Translations under genes and position numbers: made by a program
Shown: positions 51,169 to 60,540 of the stretch, piece by piece
Layout of the letters: every line of letters begins with the position of its first letter
Position numbering within the stretch: the stretch's first letter is position 1
Notes under the pieces: generated by a model
The model's database searches: none
Told to the model about the DNA's origin: nothing
The model's input: the letters and a program-made list of their open reading frames with translations, nothing else
Assembly: GCF_003932895.1 (NCBI RefSeq)
Contig: NZ_RQYW01000006.1
Span: 49,243 to 113,242, forward strand
Direction: 5' to 3'
Length of the DNA stretch: 64,000 nt
Origin: Leptotrichia sp. OH3620_COT-345
GTDB taxonomy: Bacteria > Fusobacteriota > Fusobacteriia > Fusobacteriales > Leptotrichiaceae

Positions 51169-53646
51169 ATGAACAAGAAAGCAAGAGGAGGAATTTTGTT
51201 TATTTTAGGAATATTTTTAATCTATCTTTTAATAAATGAAAACGGGATTCAAGCATCAGGCAGAAGACAGGAGAATTTTTTAGCTGTATTTTTAAATTTT
51301 TCGAGCCTGTTATTTGGAAAAATGTCGTGGTTTGTAAGTATATTAATAACTTGCTGGGGAATATTTGATTTTTTCACAGGAAACATAAAACTAAAATTTC
51401 ATAAATCTAAAATAGCAGCATTGGTGATACTTTTTTTGGCAAATTCAATACTTCTTATAAAAAAAGCAGTAGTTTTACCGTTGCCTTATTCTTTTACTGA
51501 AGCAGGAAGAAAATTACTGGAAATCGGTTTTAATCGTGAAAGCGGCGGATTTATAGGAGGATTGGTATCTATGCCGCTATATCGGGTTATGCATCTTCCT
51601 GCAATGGAAACAATATTGAATCTTATTACCGTAATGTGTATACTTGTACTTTTAAAAGAAGTTATAATATTGTTGTATGAGATTTTAAAAGGATTTATTA
51701 AATATTATTCCAGTGATGAATATAAAAAGAAATTAAAAATATTAAAAGCTAAAAGACAAGCTGAAAAACAGGAATATATCGATTCTAAAAGGCATAGAAG
51801 AGAAGAATTAAGAGAGAGACTTATTGAGTCAAGAAAAAAGAAATTGAGTTTTGAGATTTCCAAAAAACCTAAAGAAAAACTTTTACAAAAACCTGAGCTG
51901 TATTCTGAAGCAGAACTGATTGATAAGGAAAAAGAATGGCTTCAGCTACTGGAAAATCAGAAAAATAAAAATATAAATAAACAAAAAGAAAAAGAAACTG
52001 AAATCAAAAACGAGAAAAAAACAGAAGAACATAACATTATCAAGGAGAAATTTGAGAAAACCTACAATGAAGGTGAAATAGCAATAGAAGCTGAAGATAA
52101 GGATGGATTTCAAAAATATGAAATTCCGGAAGAAGATAACGGGATTTCTATGGAAAAAGAATATATCGAAGAAGTTTCTGAAAACGGAAATGAAATTATA
52201 CAAAATAAAAAGTATATGAATGAAGAAGAAAATTCTGAGAAAAAAGTTCAGAATACCCTTGAAAATCCTGAAAAATATGAAGAGCTTCTGAAAAAATCAA
52301 TTGAAGAGATATTTAAGTCTAAAGCAATGGATCCGGGGAAAAAAAAGGAAATTGAAAAAAGTATTGTTGAAAATGTGGCACATCTTGAGTCGGTACTGAA
52401 AGAATTCGGAATTAATGCAAAAGTTGTAAACTATGAATATGGTCCGACAATTACAAGATATGAAGTGACAATACCTAAAGGTGTAAAAGTGAGTAAGGTT
52501 ACTTCTCTTACTGACGATATTGCAATGAATCTTGCAGCCGAAAGCATAAGGATAGAAGCGCCTATACCGGGAAAAAATACAATAGGAATAGAAACTCCTA
52601 ATAAAATAAAAGAACCTGTCCATTTTTCAAACATTATAAGAAATAAACAGCTCGAAAAAGGAGCGTTAAATGTAATTCTTGGGAAAAATATAGTCGGACA
52701 GGATAAAATAATAGACATTGCAAAAATGCCTCATCTGCTCATAGCGGGGCAAACAGGTTCGGGGAAAAGTGTAGCTGTAAATACTCTTATTTCCACACTT
52801 ATATCAAAAAAATCCGAAAAAGAAGTAAGATTTATAATGATAGATCCGAAAATGGTAGAACTTATGCCTTATAACGGAATACCTCATCTGCTTATTCCTG
52901 TTATAATAGATCCTCAGCAAGCTGCAATAGCACTGAAATGGGCAGTAAATGAAATGGATAACAGATATAGACAACTTATGGAAAATGGAGTCAGAAATAT
53001 CGTAGGGTATAATTCTCTCGGGTATGTGGAAAAAATGCCTTACATAGTAGTAATAATAGATGAACTGGCAGATTTGATGATGGTGGCGGCAGGAAGCGTA
53101 GAAGAATCTATAGCAAGAATAGCTCAGAAAGCAAGAGCTGTAGGTATACATCTTGTAGTAGCCACTCAAAGACCGTCTACAGATGTTATCACGGGAATGA
53201 TAAAGGCCAATTTGCCGAGTAGAATGTCTTTTGCACTAAGATCTCAAATAGATTCAAGGACGATCCTTGATACGCCGGGAGCTGAAAAACTTCTCGGACA
53301 AGGAGATATGCTTTTACTGGAAAACGGCTCATCGAAACTTGAAAGAATACAGGGAGCATTTATTTCCGATGATGAAGTTATGAAGCTTACTACAGCCTTG
53401 AAAGCAAATAAAAAAGCTGTTTATCATGATGAAATTTTAACGGAAACTGTGGAAAAGAATAAAGATACGGATCCTTTCTTTGAAAATGCTATAGATGTTA
53501 TAAAACAGGAAGGCAGAGTTTCCATTTCTCTTTTACAGAGAAAGTTGAATGTAGGATTTAACAGGGCTTCAAGGATTTATGAGCAATTAAAGGAAAACGG
53601 AATAATAAATGATGACAATCAATTGTTGGTTGATGATTTTGATTAA
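51169..53646 (+). CDS. ftsK: DNA translocase FtsK/SpoIIIE
   Basis: An 825-residue septal DNA pump that clears chromosomes during division. The N-terminus has about four membrane helices (residues ~5-170). A charged, Glu/Lys-rich linker runs to ~400 and the RecA-like motor follows: Walker A IAGQTGSGKSV near residue 527 and Walker B YIVVIIDELADLM, with RPSTDVITGMIKANLPSRMSF. The C-terminal gamma winged helix (EGRVSISLLQRKLNVGFNRASRIYEQLKENGII) reads chromosome polarity sequences. I chose the ATG at 51169, with AAGGAAGGA before it, over 51139. Confidence 0.96.
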   Translation: MNKKARGGILFILGIFLIYLLINENGIQASGRRQENFLAVFLNFSSLLFGKMSWFVSILITCWGIFDFFTGNIKLKFHKSKIAALVILFLANSILLIKKAVVLPLPYSFTEAGRKLLEIGFNRESGGFIGGLVSMPLYRVMHLPAMETILNLITVMCILVLLKEVIILLYEILKGFIKYYSSDEYKKKLKILKAKRQAEKQEYIDSKRHRREELRERLIESRKKKLSFEISKKPKEKLLQKPELYSEAELIDKEKEWLQLLENQKNKNINKQKEKETEIKNEKKTEEHNIIKEKFEKTYNEGEIAIEAEDKDGFQKYEIPEEDNGISMEKEYIEEVSENGNEIIQNKKYMNEEENSEKKVQNTLENPEKYEELLKKSIEEIFKSKAMDPGKKKEIEKSIVENVAHLESVLKEFGINAKVVNYEYGPTITRYEVTIPKGVKVSKVTSLTDDIAMNLAAESIRIEAPIPGKNTIGIETPNKIKEPVHFSNIIRNKQLEKGALNVILGKNIVGQDKIIDIAKMPHLLIAGQTGSGKSVAVNTLISTLISKKSEKEVRFIMIDPKMVELMPYNGIPHLLIPVIIDPQQAAIALKWAVNEMDNRYRQLMENGVRNIVGYNSLGYVEKMPYIVVIIDELADLMMVAAGSVEESIARIAQKARAVGIHLVVATQRPSTDVITGMIKANLPSRMSFALRSQIDSRTILDTPGAEKLLGQGDMLLLENGSSKLERIQGAFISDDEVMKLTTALKANKKAVYHDEILTETVEKNKDTDPFFENAIDVIKQEGRVSISLLQRKLNVGFNRASRIYEQLKENGIINDDNQLLVDDFD

Positions 53647-53745
53647 GGAAAGAATAAATAAAGTAACTGGATTCTGAAATTTAACAATGTTATAAAATTT
53701 AGAAAATTAATAAAAATAAAACAAAAAATAAAGGAGATTATAGTT

Positions 53746-54786
53746 ATGAAATTTTTTAATTTTTTTAAGTTCAACACAAAGCCGACTAGGGACATTGCAA
53801 TCGATTTGGGCACGGCAAATACAGTAGTTTATGTAAAAGATGAGGGAATATTAATAGATGAACCGACTTATGTAGCTGTAAATGTTAAAACAGAAGAAGT
53901 GGAACATATAGGAGAAAAAGCAAAGGAAATAATGGGAAGAACCGCTAAGCATACTCAAATTATAAGGCCTTTGAAAAATGGAGTAATTTCAGATTATGAA
54001 GTTACTGAAAAAATGCTCGCGGAATTTTTGAGAAGAATAAGAAAAGACAAATTTCAAAGTGCAAGAGTGATAATATGTGTTCCGAGCGGAGTGACTCAAG
54101 TAGAAAGAAGAGCTGTCGTAGAAGTTGTAAAAGAAGCGGGAGCGAAGGAAGTATACCTTATTGAAGAGCCTATTGCAGCCGCAATTGGTGCAGGGATAGA
54201 TCTTTTTGAGCCTAAAGGCCATCTTATAGTGGATATAGGAGGAGGAACTACTGAAATAGCCTTCATAGTTTCGGGAGGAGCGGCTACATCAAGATCGGTG
54301 AAAATAGCCGGGGATCATCTTAATGAAGATATAATGGAATATGTAAAAGAAAAACATAACCTACTGATTGGAGAAAGAACTGCTGAAGAATTAAAAGTAA
54401 ATACTATAAGTCTGAAAGATAAGAATACTGAATTTGAAATAAGAGGGAGAGAATTAGGAAAAGGACTTCCTAAAAGTATAAAAATTATAGCTTCAGAAAT
54501 AGATGGAGCTATTGATAAAAATATAGATCTGATTATTGATGAAGTAAAACTGACTATGGAAGGAATAGAGCCTGAAGTAGCTGCGGATATATACGAAACC
54601 GGAATATATCTTTCAGGAGGGGGAGCCGGAATAAGAATATTAAAAGAAAGAATAGAAGAAGAGCTTAAACTTCGGGTAACTGTATGTGATGAGTCCATTC
54701 ATGCAGTTGTGAAAGGTATAGCAAAAGTATTGGATGATTTCAGTGCATATAAGAACGTAATCATATCCCCTACTAATGAATATTAG
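53746..54786 (+). CDS. mreB: Rod shape-determining protein MreB
   Basis: A 346-residue bacterial actin that guides lateral cell-wall synthesis, fitting a rod-shaped cell. Nucleotide-binding blocks are IAIDLGTANTVVYVKD, RPLKNGVISDYEVTEKML, LIEEPIAAAIGAG, VDIGGGTTEIAFI and YLSGGGAGIRIL. The N-terminus (FFNFFKFNTKP) may form a membrane-binding helix. AAAGGAG precedes the ATG. It stands alone, without mreC or mreD in the window. Confidence 0.97.
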   Translation: MKFFNFFKFNTKPTRDIAIDLGTANTVVYVKDEGILIDEPTYVAVNVKTEEVEHIGEKAKEIMGRTAKHTQIIRPLKNGVISDYEVTEKMLAEFLRRIRKDKFQSARVIICVPSGVTQVERRAVVEVVKEAGAKEVYLIEEPIAAAIGAGIDLFEPKGHLIVDIGGGTTEIAFIVSGGAATSRSVKIAGDHLNEDIMEYVKEKHNLLIGERTAEELKVNTISLKDKNTEFEIRGRELGKGLPKSIKIIASEIDGAIDKNIDLIIDEVKLTMEGIEPEVAADIYETGIYLSGGGAGIRILKERIEEELKLRVTVCDESIHAVVKGIAKVLDDFSAYKNVIISPTNEY

Positions 54787-54829
54787 AAAGCGGAAAAAGA
54801 AAACCGGTTAGTCAGGTATTAGGAGATGT

Positions 54830-55456
54830 ATGGATATTAACGGAAATTTGGAAGAAAGAGTCGAAACTCTCGTATTTCTGTCTAAAGAACAGCTCACTGT
54901 GGAAGAACTGTCTAAATTTTATAATATGGAACTTAAAAAAATGGAAGAAATACTTTTAAGTTTGAAAGAAAAAAGAAAGAAAAGCGGAATAAATGTAAAA
55001 ATAGAAAACGGGGTAATAATGCTTGTATCAAATCCCCTTTATGGGGAAGATGTAAAAAGGTTTTTTAATCCTGAAATGAAAATAAAGAAACTAACAAGAT
55101 CCACAATGGAAACTCTTGCCATTATTGCTTATAAAGGACCTATAACAAAAACTGAAATAGAGCAGATAAGAGGTGTAAATGTAGAAAAGACGATGGCAAA
55201 TTTAATAGAAAAAAATCTTGTCTATATTTCAGGTAAGAAAAAGACAATCGGTACACCTAACTTATATGAAGTAACTGAAGATTTTTATAGTTATTTAAGT
55301 ATTAGCGACAAAAAGGAACTGCCGGGATTTGAGCAGTATCAAAAAATAGAGTTGCTTTATAAAATTTCAGAAGAAAATGGAAATGAGGAAATTCCTGAGT
55401 CTATAAAAGAAAAAATGGAAAAAAAGAAAATAGAGGTAAATAATGAGATTGAATAA
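54830..55456 (+). CDS. scpB: Segregation and condensation protein B
   Basis: A 208-residue winged-helix protein that binds ScpA and the SMC condensin for chromosome organisation. Blocks are VETLVFLSKEQLTVEELSKFY, LTRSTMETLAIIAYKGPITKTEIEQIRGVN and a second winged helix ending GTPNLYEVTEDFYSYLSI. ScpA is not in the window. AGGAGAT precedes the ATG. Its end overlaps the next gene by 14 bases, so the two are coupled. Confidence 0.93.
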   Translation: MDINGNLEERVETLVFLSKEQLTVEELSKFYNMELKKMEEILLSLKEKRKKSGINVKIENGVIMLVSNPLYGEDVKRFFNPEMKIKKLTRSTMETLAIIAYKGPITKTEIEQIRGVNVEKTMANLIEKNLVYISGKKKTIGTPNLYEVTEDFYSYLSISDKKELPGFEQYQKIELLYKISEENGNEEIPESIKEKMEKKKIEVNNEIE

Positions 55457-56129
55457 ATATATAGCCGATGCAGGTGTATGCTCACGAAGAAAAGCCGATG
55501 AAATGATAAAAGAGGGAAGAGTAACTGTTAATAAAAAAGAGGCGGTCATAGGAATGGAAGTACTTTCCGGAGATACTGTAAGAATAGATGGCGAAAGGAT
55601 AAAACTGAACACGGTTTATGAATATTATATGTTCAATAAACCTAAGAGAGTAATATGCTCCAATGATGATAGGTTTGGAAGAAGATTGGCAGTAGATTAC
55701 ATAAAGTCAAAGAAACGTTTATTTACATATGGAAGACTTGACTATATGACTGAGGGGCTTATTATTATAAGTAATGATGGAGAAGTCTATAACCATGTTA
55801 TGCACCCGAGAAAAAAATTATATAAAAGTTACATTGCGAAATTGAGCAGAGAAGTAGAAGAAAAAGATATAGAAGCATGGAAACATGGAGTTGTAATTGA
55901 CGGTAAAAGAACTGCACCCGCTAAAGTGAAGAAATTAGATAAAAAAGAAATAAGAATAGCTATTTTTGAAGGGCGAAACAGACAGATAAGAAAAATGGTC
56001 GAAATTCTAGGATATACAGTAGAATCTTTGAAAAGAGTGAAAGTGGGAGAACTTTCCCTCGGACATTTACAACCGGGAGATTACAGAGAACTTACAGAAG
56101 ATGAAATAAAATATCTGAAAAGTTTATAA
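55443..56129 (+). CDS. rluB: rRNA pseudouridine synthase, RluB/RsuA family
   Basis: A 228-residue enzyme. It has an N-terminal S4 RNA-binding domain (MRLNKYIADAGVCSRRKADEMIKEGRVTVN) and a catalytic domain with the Asp of TYGRLDYMTEGLIIISNDG, LYKSYIAKL and FEGRNRQIRKMVEILGY. RluB modifies 23S rRNA U2605 (E. coli numbering), and the scpAB-rluB grouping is widespread, which favours RluB over RsuA. The ATG lies inside the scpB end, with AGAGGT before it. Confidence 0.9.
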   Translation: MRLNKYIADAGVCSRRKADEMIKEGRVTVNKKEAVIGMEVLSGDTVRIDGERIKLNTVYEYYMFNKPKRVICSNDDRFGRRLAVDYIKSKKRLFTYGRLDYMTEGLIIISNDGEVYNHVMHPRKKLYKSYIAKLSREVEEKDIEAWKHGVVIDGKRTAPAKVKKLDKKEIRIAIFEGRNRQIRKMVEILGYTVESLKRVKVGELSLGHLQPGDYRELTEDEIKYLKSL

Positions 56130-56140
56130 CAGGGAGAAGA

Positions 56141-56809
56141 ATGGAAATAAAAAAAAGAAAATTAATATTCTTGATAGATTTTGATATAACTATAAGTAAA
56201 AATGACTCAACGGATGCTTTACTTGAAACTCATAATCCCGTATATAAGGAAATCTTACGGAAGCAGTATAAGAACAATGAAATTACAATGAGGGAATTTG
56301 TCAAATCAGGACTGGAATCTTTGAATATAACAAAAGATGAGTACATAAAAACACTAAATGATAAAGTCGGAATAGATGAAACTTTTCCGGATTTTGTGAA
56401 AAGCGGAATAAGGTTTAAAATAGTAAGTGCCGGAACGAGACTGAATATACAGGGGAGTCTTTTGAAATATGGAATTAATCTACCTGATGATGAAATAATT
56501 TCAAATCATATAAGTTTTGAAGGAAGTAGAATAACGGTTACAAATCCTTTTTTAGATAGAGAAATGTATTATGGAGTAGACAAGAAAGAAGCAGTAGAAA
56601 ATTTTCAGAAACAGGGATATAAAGTTATTTTTCTGGGAGATGGACCGTCAGATTACAGGGCACTGGAAGTGGCGGATTTTTCATTTGTTAGAAAAAATAC
56701 GAGAGCGGTTAAATTTTGTGAAGAAAATAAAATAAAGTTTAAGGAATTTGACAATTTCAATGAAATTATTTTATATCATAATGAAAATGAGGTAGATAAA
56801 AATGCTTAG
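56141..56809 (+). CDS. HAD-IB phosphatase, MtnX-like
   Basis: A 222-residue HAD-superfamily phosphatase. Motif I is FLIDFDITIS (D13 and D15), motif II KIVSAGT, and the metal motif FLGDGPSDYRA. It most resembles MtnX/SerB-like small-molecule phosphatases (2-hydroxy-3-keto-5-methylthiopentenyl-1-phosphate phosphatase and relatives). No methionine-salvage genes are near, so the substrate is open. GGGAGAAG precedes the ATG. Its end overlaps the gatC start by 8 bases. Confidence 0.82.
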   Translation: MEIKKRKLIFLIDFDITISKNDSTDALLETHNPVYKEILRKQYKNNEITMREFVKSGLESLNITKDEYIKTLNDKVGIDETFPDFVKSGIRFKIVSAGTRLNIQGSLLKYGINLPDDEIISNHISFEGSRITVTNPFLDREMYYGVDKKEAVENFQKQGYKVIFLGDGPSDYRALEVADFSFVRKNTRAVKFCEENKIKFKEFDNFNEIILYHNENEVDKNA

Positions 56810-57104
56810 CAAAGAAGATGTTTTAAAAATTGCAAAACTTTCAAAATTGGAATTTGAAGAAAATGAAATAGAAAAGTTCAGGACAGATTTGAATAAAATA
56901 CTGGAGCATATGGAGGAGCTCAATAGTATAGATACTTCAGATATAGAACCACTTTTCAACGTTCTGGATTTGAAAGACAGACTTAGAAAAGATGAAGTGA
57001 AAGAAAGTTATATAAAAAAAGAGTTGCTTGAAAATGCACCGGAAAAAGATGGAGATTTTATCATTGTTCCGAAAATAGTAGGAAATGAAAATACGGATAA
57101 TTAA
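56802..57104 (+). CDS. gatC: Glu-tRNA(Gln)/Asp-tRNA(Asn) amidotransferase subunit C
   Basis: A 100-residue small helical subunit that clamps GatA and GatB together. Conserved text: VLKIAKLSKLEFEENEIEKF … LNKILEHMEELNSIDTSDIEPL, and LRKDEV … ENAPEKDGDFIIVPKIV. It begins in the HAD phosphatase end, with ATGAGGTAG just upstream. gatA follows 44 bases on. Confidence 0.94.
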   Translation: MLSKEDVLKIAKLSKLEFEENEIEKFRTDLNKILEHMEELNSIDTSDIEPLFNVLDLKDRLRKDEVKESYIKKELLENAPEKDGDFIIVPKIVGNENTDN

Positions 57105-57148
57105 ATTTTACAGTATGTTCAAAACTATTTTTCAAGAAAGGTAAAAAA

Positions 57149-58612
57149 ATGGAATTATATAAAAAAACTGCAAGTGAAATAACTGAAATGATTAAAAATA
57201 AAGAAATTACGTCAAAAGAAGTAACAAAATATTTTTTAGACAGAATAAATTTATTGGAAAAAAAAATTGGAGCATTTTCAAATGTTTTAAAAGAAAAATC
57301 AATGGAAAGTGCCGAAATATATGATAATGATAACAGTGAAGAAAAGCGAAAGAACTATGACAGTGATTTGTTGTTTGGGGTGCCTGTAGCATTAAAAGAT
57401 AATATACTTTCAAAAGGTGATTTGACAACAGCTTCGTCACGTATTTTGAAAAATTACAAAGGAATATATGATGCTACGGTTGTAGAAAGACTTAAAAAAG
57501 CAGGCGTGCCTCTAATAGGAAAGGCTAATATGGATGAGTTTGCAATGGGATCATCTAATGAAAACTCTGCAATAAAACCTGTGTCAAATCCATGGGATTT
57601 ATCAAGAGTGCCGGGAGGAAGCAGCGGAGGTTCAGCTGCAGCTGTAGCAGCAGGACAGGTACCAATAGCACTTGGAACTGATACAGGAGGAAGTATAAGA
57701 CAGCCTGCTTCTCTTACAGGAACTGTAGGGATAAAGCCTACATATGGAAGAGTATCAAGATATGGGCTTATAGCGTTCGGTTCATCACTTGACCAGATAG
57801 GTGCATTGGCAAAATCGACTGAAGATTTGGCAAGGATTATGCAAATAATAGCGGGATATGATGAAAAAGATCCTACCACTGCCGATGTGGAAGTACCCAA
57901 CTATCTGGAAAATATAAATAAAGACATAAAAGGACTGAAAATAGGTCTTCCCAAAGAATATTATACGGATGAACTGGATGAAAATATAAAAAAAGTCATT
58001 GATAAAGCGGTAAAAGAGTTGGAAGAAACAGGAGCTGAAGTGAGAGAAGTATCATTACCTTATACTAAATATGCTATCTCAACATATTACATCATTTCAT
58101 CGGCAGAAGCCGCATCAAATCTGTCGAGATATGACGGAGTGAGATACGGAGTAAGGGGAAATAATGAAAATATAGAAGATATGTATGTGGAATCAAGAAG
58201 TGAAGGTTTCGGTTCCGAAGTGAAAAGACGTATAATGATAGGGAATTATGTTTTAAGTTCGGGATTTTATGATGCATATTATAAGAAAGCTTCTCAAGTG
58301 AGGCGGCTCATAAAAAACGATTTTGAAAGAGTGTTGGAAGAAGTGGATATTATTCTTATTCCGACATCTCCTACAACAGCTTTCAAAAAAGGTGAAAAAA
58401 ATAATGATCCGATGCAAATGTATTTGGCGGATATTTACACAGTTTCAGTGAATATGGCAGGACTTCCTGCAATATCAGTACCCGCAGGATTTGTCAATGG
58501 GCTTCCTGTAGGAATACAGATGATAGGGAATTATTTTAAAGAAGATTTACTGTTTAATGTATCAAATGTGTATGAAAAAAAAAGAGGGCAAATAGAATAT
58601 CCCGAATTATAA
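57149..58612 (+). CDS. gatA: Glu-tRNA(Gln) amidotransferase subunit A
   Basis: A 487-residue amidase subunit that frees ammonia from glutamine. The Ser-cisSer-Lys triad is visible: Lys in ALKDNIL, GGSSGGSAAAVAAG and TDTGGSIRQPAS. The amidase signature continues with GIKPTYGRVSRYGL. With GatB and GatC it converts mis-charged Glu-tRNA(Gln), and often Asp-tRNA(Asn), into the correct species, implying that the cell lacks a normal glutaminyl-tRNA synthetase. AAGAAAGG precedes the ATG. gatB follows after 466 bases of non-coding remnant. Confidence 0.96.
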   Translation: MELYKKTASEITEMIKNKEITSKEVTKYFLDRINLLEKKIGAFSNVLKEKSMESAEIYDNDNSEEKRKNYDSDLLFGVPVALKDNILSKGDLTTASSRILKNYKGIYDATVVERLKKAGVPLIGKANMDEFAMGSSNENSAIKPVSNPWDLSRVPGGSSGGSAAAVAAGQVPIALGTDTGGSIRQPASLTGTVGIKPTYGRVSRYGLIAFGSSLDQIGALAKSTEDLARIMQIIAGYDEKDPTTADVEVPNYLENINKDIKGLKIGLPKEYYTDELDENIKKVIDKAVKELEETGAEVREVSLPYTKYAISTYYIISSAEAASNLSRYDGVRYGVRGNNENIEDMYVESRSEGFGSEVKRRIMIGNYVLSSGFYDAYYKKASQVRRLIKNDFERVLEEVDIILIPTSPTTAFKKGEKNNDPMQMYLADIYTVSVNMAGLPAISVPAGFVNGLPVGIQMIGNYFKEDLLFNVSNVYEKKRGQIEYPEL

Positions 58613-59078
58613 TATAAATTTAAGAGAAATGTGATACAAATAAAAAAATAGATGATACAAAAACGATTTTTCAAATTTATAAGAAAATTTTCTTGTTAAT
58701 TACTATAAAGAAAAAATAGAGATGTGGAAATTTTATGTAGTCATCTCATATATAAATAAGTAAAATCCGGATACTGCTTTGGTAAAAAAGTAATGCAGCT
58801 TCAAATTACTATATATAGTTGAGGAAGGGTTTAAAGAAACATAGGAAAAAATTATCGGGAAATTTATTAATCATTTGATTATTGAAGCTGAAAAGAAAAA
58901 ACATAAGAAAATAAAAGTAGCTGTTTATAATCATTGGAAGGAGTTGTATTTTTAATAAAATATAACTTTAAAATAACCCGAATTTCTGAAGAAAAGTATA
59001 GAAATGAAATAAAAATTCATTTGGAATATTAAATAAATCAGTGAATAAGAGGATTTTTAAGAAGGAGGAACAGCAATA
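58613..59078. other. Gap in the gat operon with a GNAT-like remnant
   Basis: Between gatA and gatB, frames near 58850-58955 read KFINHLIIEAEKKKHKKI and VAVYNHWKELYF, resembling the acetyl-CoA-binding and N-x-A region of a GNAT enzyme. Stops and frame changes follow, and no start with a ribosome site is seen. It is probably a decayed gene. Confidence 0.4.
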
Positions 59079-60512
59079 ATGAGCATAGAATATGAAACGG
59101 TCATAGGATTGGAAGTTCATTGTCAGCTAAAAACAGAAACTAAAGTATGGTGTTCATGTAATGCCGATTATGATAATGAAGAGGCTAATTTAGCTACATG
59201 TCCTATATGTACGGGACAGCCGGGAGCATTACCGAAGCTGAATAGTAAAGTTTTGGATTATGCGTTGAAGGCTGCATTGGCTCTGGATTGTGAAATTAAC
59301 AATGAAAGCCGGTTTGACAGAAAAAATTATTTTTATCCCGATTCACCGAAAAATTATCAGATAACGCAATATTTTAAGCCTTATGCTGAAAATGGAAAAC
59401 TGCACATAACTACAAATAGTGGAAAAGCTTCAGTTATAGGGATAGAAAGAATACAGATAGAAGAAGATACTGCCAAGAGTATACATACAGAATCTGAAAG
59501 TTTATTGAACTATAACAGGGCATCAGTACCGTTAATAGAAATAATTTCAAAACCTGAGATTAAAAATTCTGAGGAAGCTTATGCTTACCTGAACACATTA
59601 AAAAATAGATTGAAATATACGAAAGTAAGTGATGTCAGCATGGAACTCGGTTCTTTAAGGTGTGATGCTAATGTATCCGTTAGAAGAAAAGGAGATCCTG
59701 TTTTAGGAACAAGAACTGAAACTAAAAATCTTAATTCATTTAAAGCGGTAGTGAAAGCCATTGAATATGAAATGAGCAGACAAATTGAAATAATCGAAAA
59801 TGGAGGAAGAATAGTACAAGAAACAAGGTTGTGGGATGAAGAAAACGGGGTGACAAGACCTATGAGAAGTAAAGAGGAAGCAATGGATTACAGATATTTT
59901 CCTGAACCTGATTTACCGAAAGTAATTGTTTCATCAGAAAGACTAAAGCGAATAAGAGAGGAAATGCCTGAATTTGCAGATGAAAAAGCAGGAAGATTCA
60001 TGCGGGAATATAAAATAAATGAAAAAGAAGCCGCTATTCTTTCAGCAGAACCTGAGTTTGCAGAGTACTATGAAAAAACAGTAAAAATGTCAGGTGAACC
60101 GAAATTGTCGGCAAATTGGATGCTTACTGAGGTTTTAAGGGTATTAAAGGAAAAAAATATAGGAATAGAGAAATTTTCAATTTCCTCTGAGAATATGGCA
60201 AAACTGATTACTCTTATAAAGTCGAATGTAATAAGTTCAAAAATAGCAAAAGAGATATTTGAAATGCTTCTGACTGAAAATAAGGATCCTGAAATTATAG
60301 TAAAAGAAAAAGGATTGATTCAGATAACTGATAATAATGAAATTGAAAAGATAGTAGAACAGGTTATTGCAGAAAATGGACAGTCTGTGGAAGACTATAA
60401 AGCAGGTAAAAGTAATGCATTAAAATATCTTGTGGGACAGGCTATGAAACTGTCAAAAGGGAAAGCAAATCCTCAGATGATAAATGAACTGATTTTGAAA
60501 AAATTAAACTAG
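59079..60512 (+). CDS. gatB: Glu-tRNA(Gln)/Asp-tRNA(Asn) amidotransferase subunit B
   Basis: A 477-residue kinase subunit that phosphorylates Glu-tRNA(Gln) and binds tRNA. It has YETVIGLEVHCQLKTETKVWCSC and ATCPICTGQPGALP (zinc Cys pairs), FDRKNYFYPDSPKNYQITQY, MELGSLRCDANVSVR, DYRYFPEPDLP and a C-terminal YqeY-like helical domain. GAAGGAGG precedes the ATG. The sequence is intact. Confidence 0.97.
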   Translation: MSIEYETVIGLEVHCQLKTETKVWCSCNADYDNEEANLATCPICTGQPGALPKLNSKVLDYALKAALALDCEINNESRFDRKNYFYPDSPKNYQITQYFKPYAENGKLHITTNSGKASVIGIERIQIEEDTAKSIHTESESLLNYNRASVPLIEIISKPEIKNSEEAYAYLNTLKNRLKYTKVSDVSMELGSLRCDANVSVRRKGDPVLGTRTETKNLNSFKAVVKAIEYEMSRQIEIIENGGRIVQETRLWDEENGVTRPMRSKEEAMDYRYFPEPDLPKVIVSSERLKRIREEMPEFADEKAGRFMREYKINEKEAAILSAEPEFAEYYEKTVKMSGEPKLSANWMLTEVLRVLKEKNIGIEKFSISSENMAKLITLIKSNVISSKIAKEIFEMLLTENKDPEIIVKEKGLIQITDNNEIEKIVEQVIAENGQSVEDYKAGKSNALKYLVGQAMKLSKGKANPQMINELILKKLN

Positions 60513-60540
60513 TTCAAGAATATAGGAGTAATATTTAATT

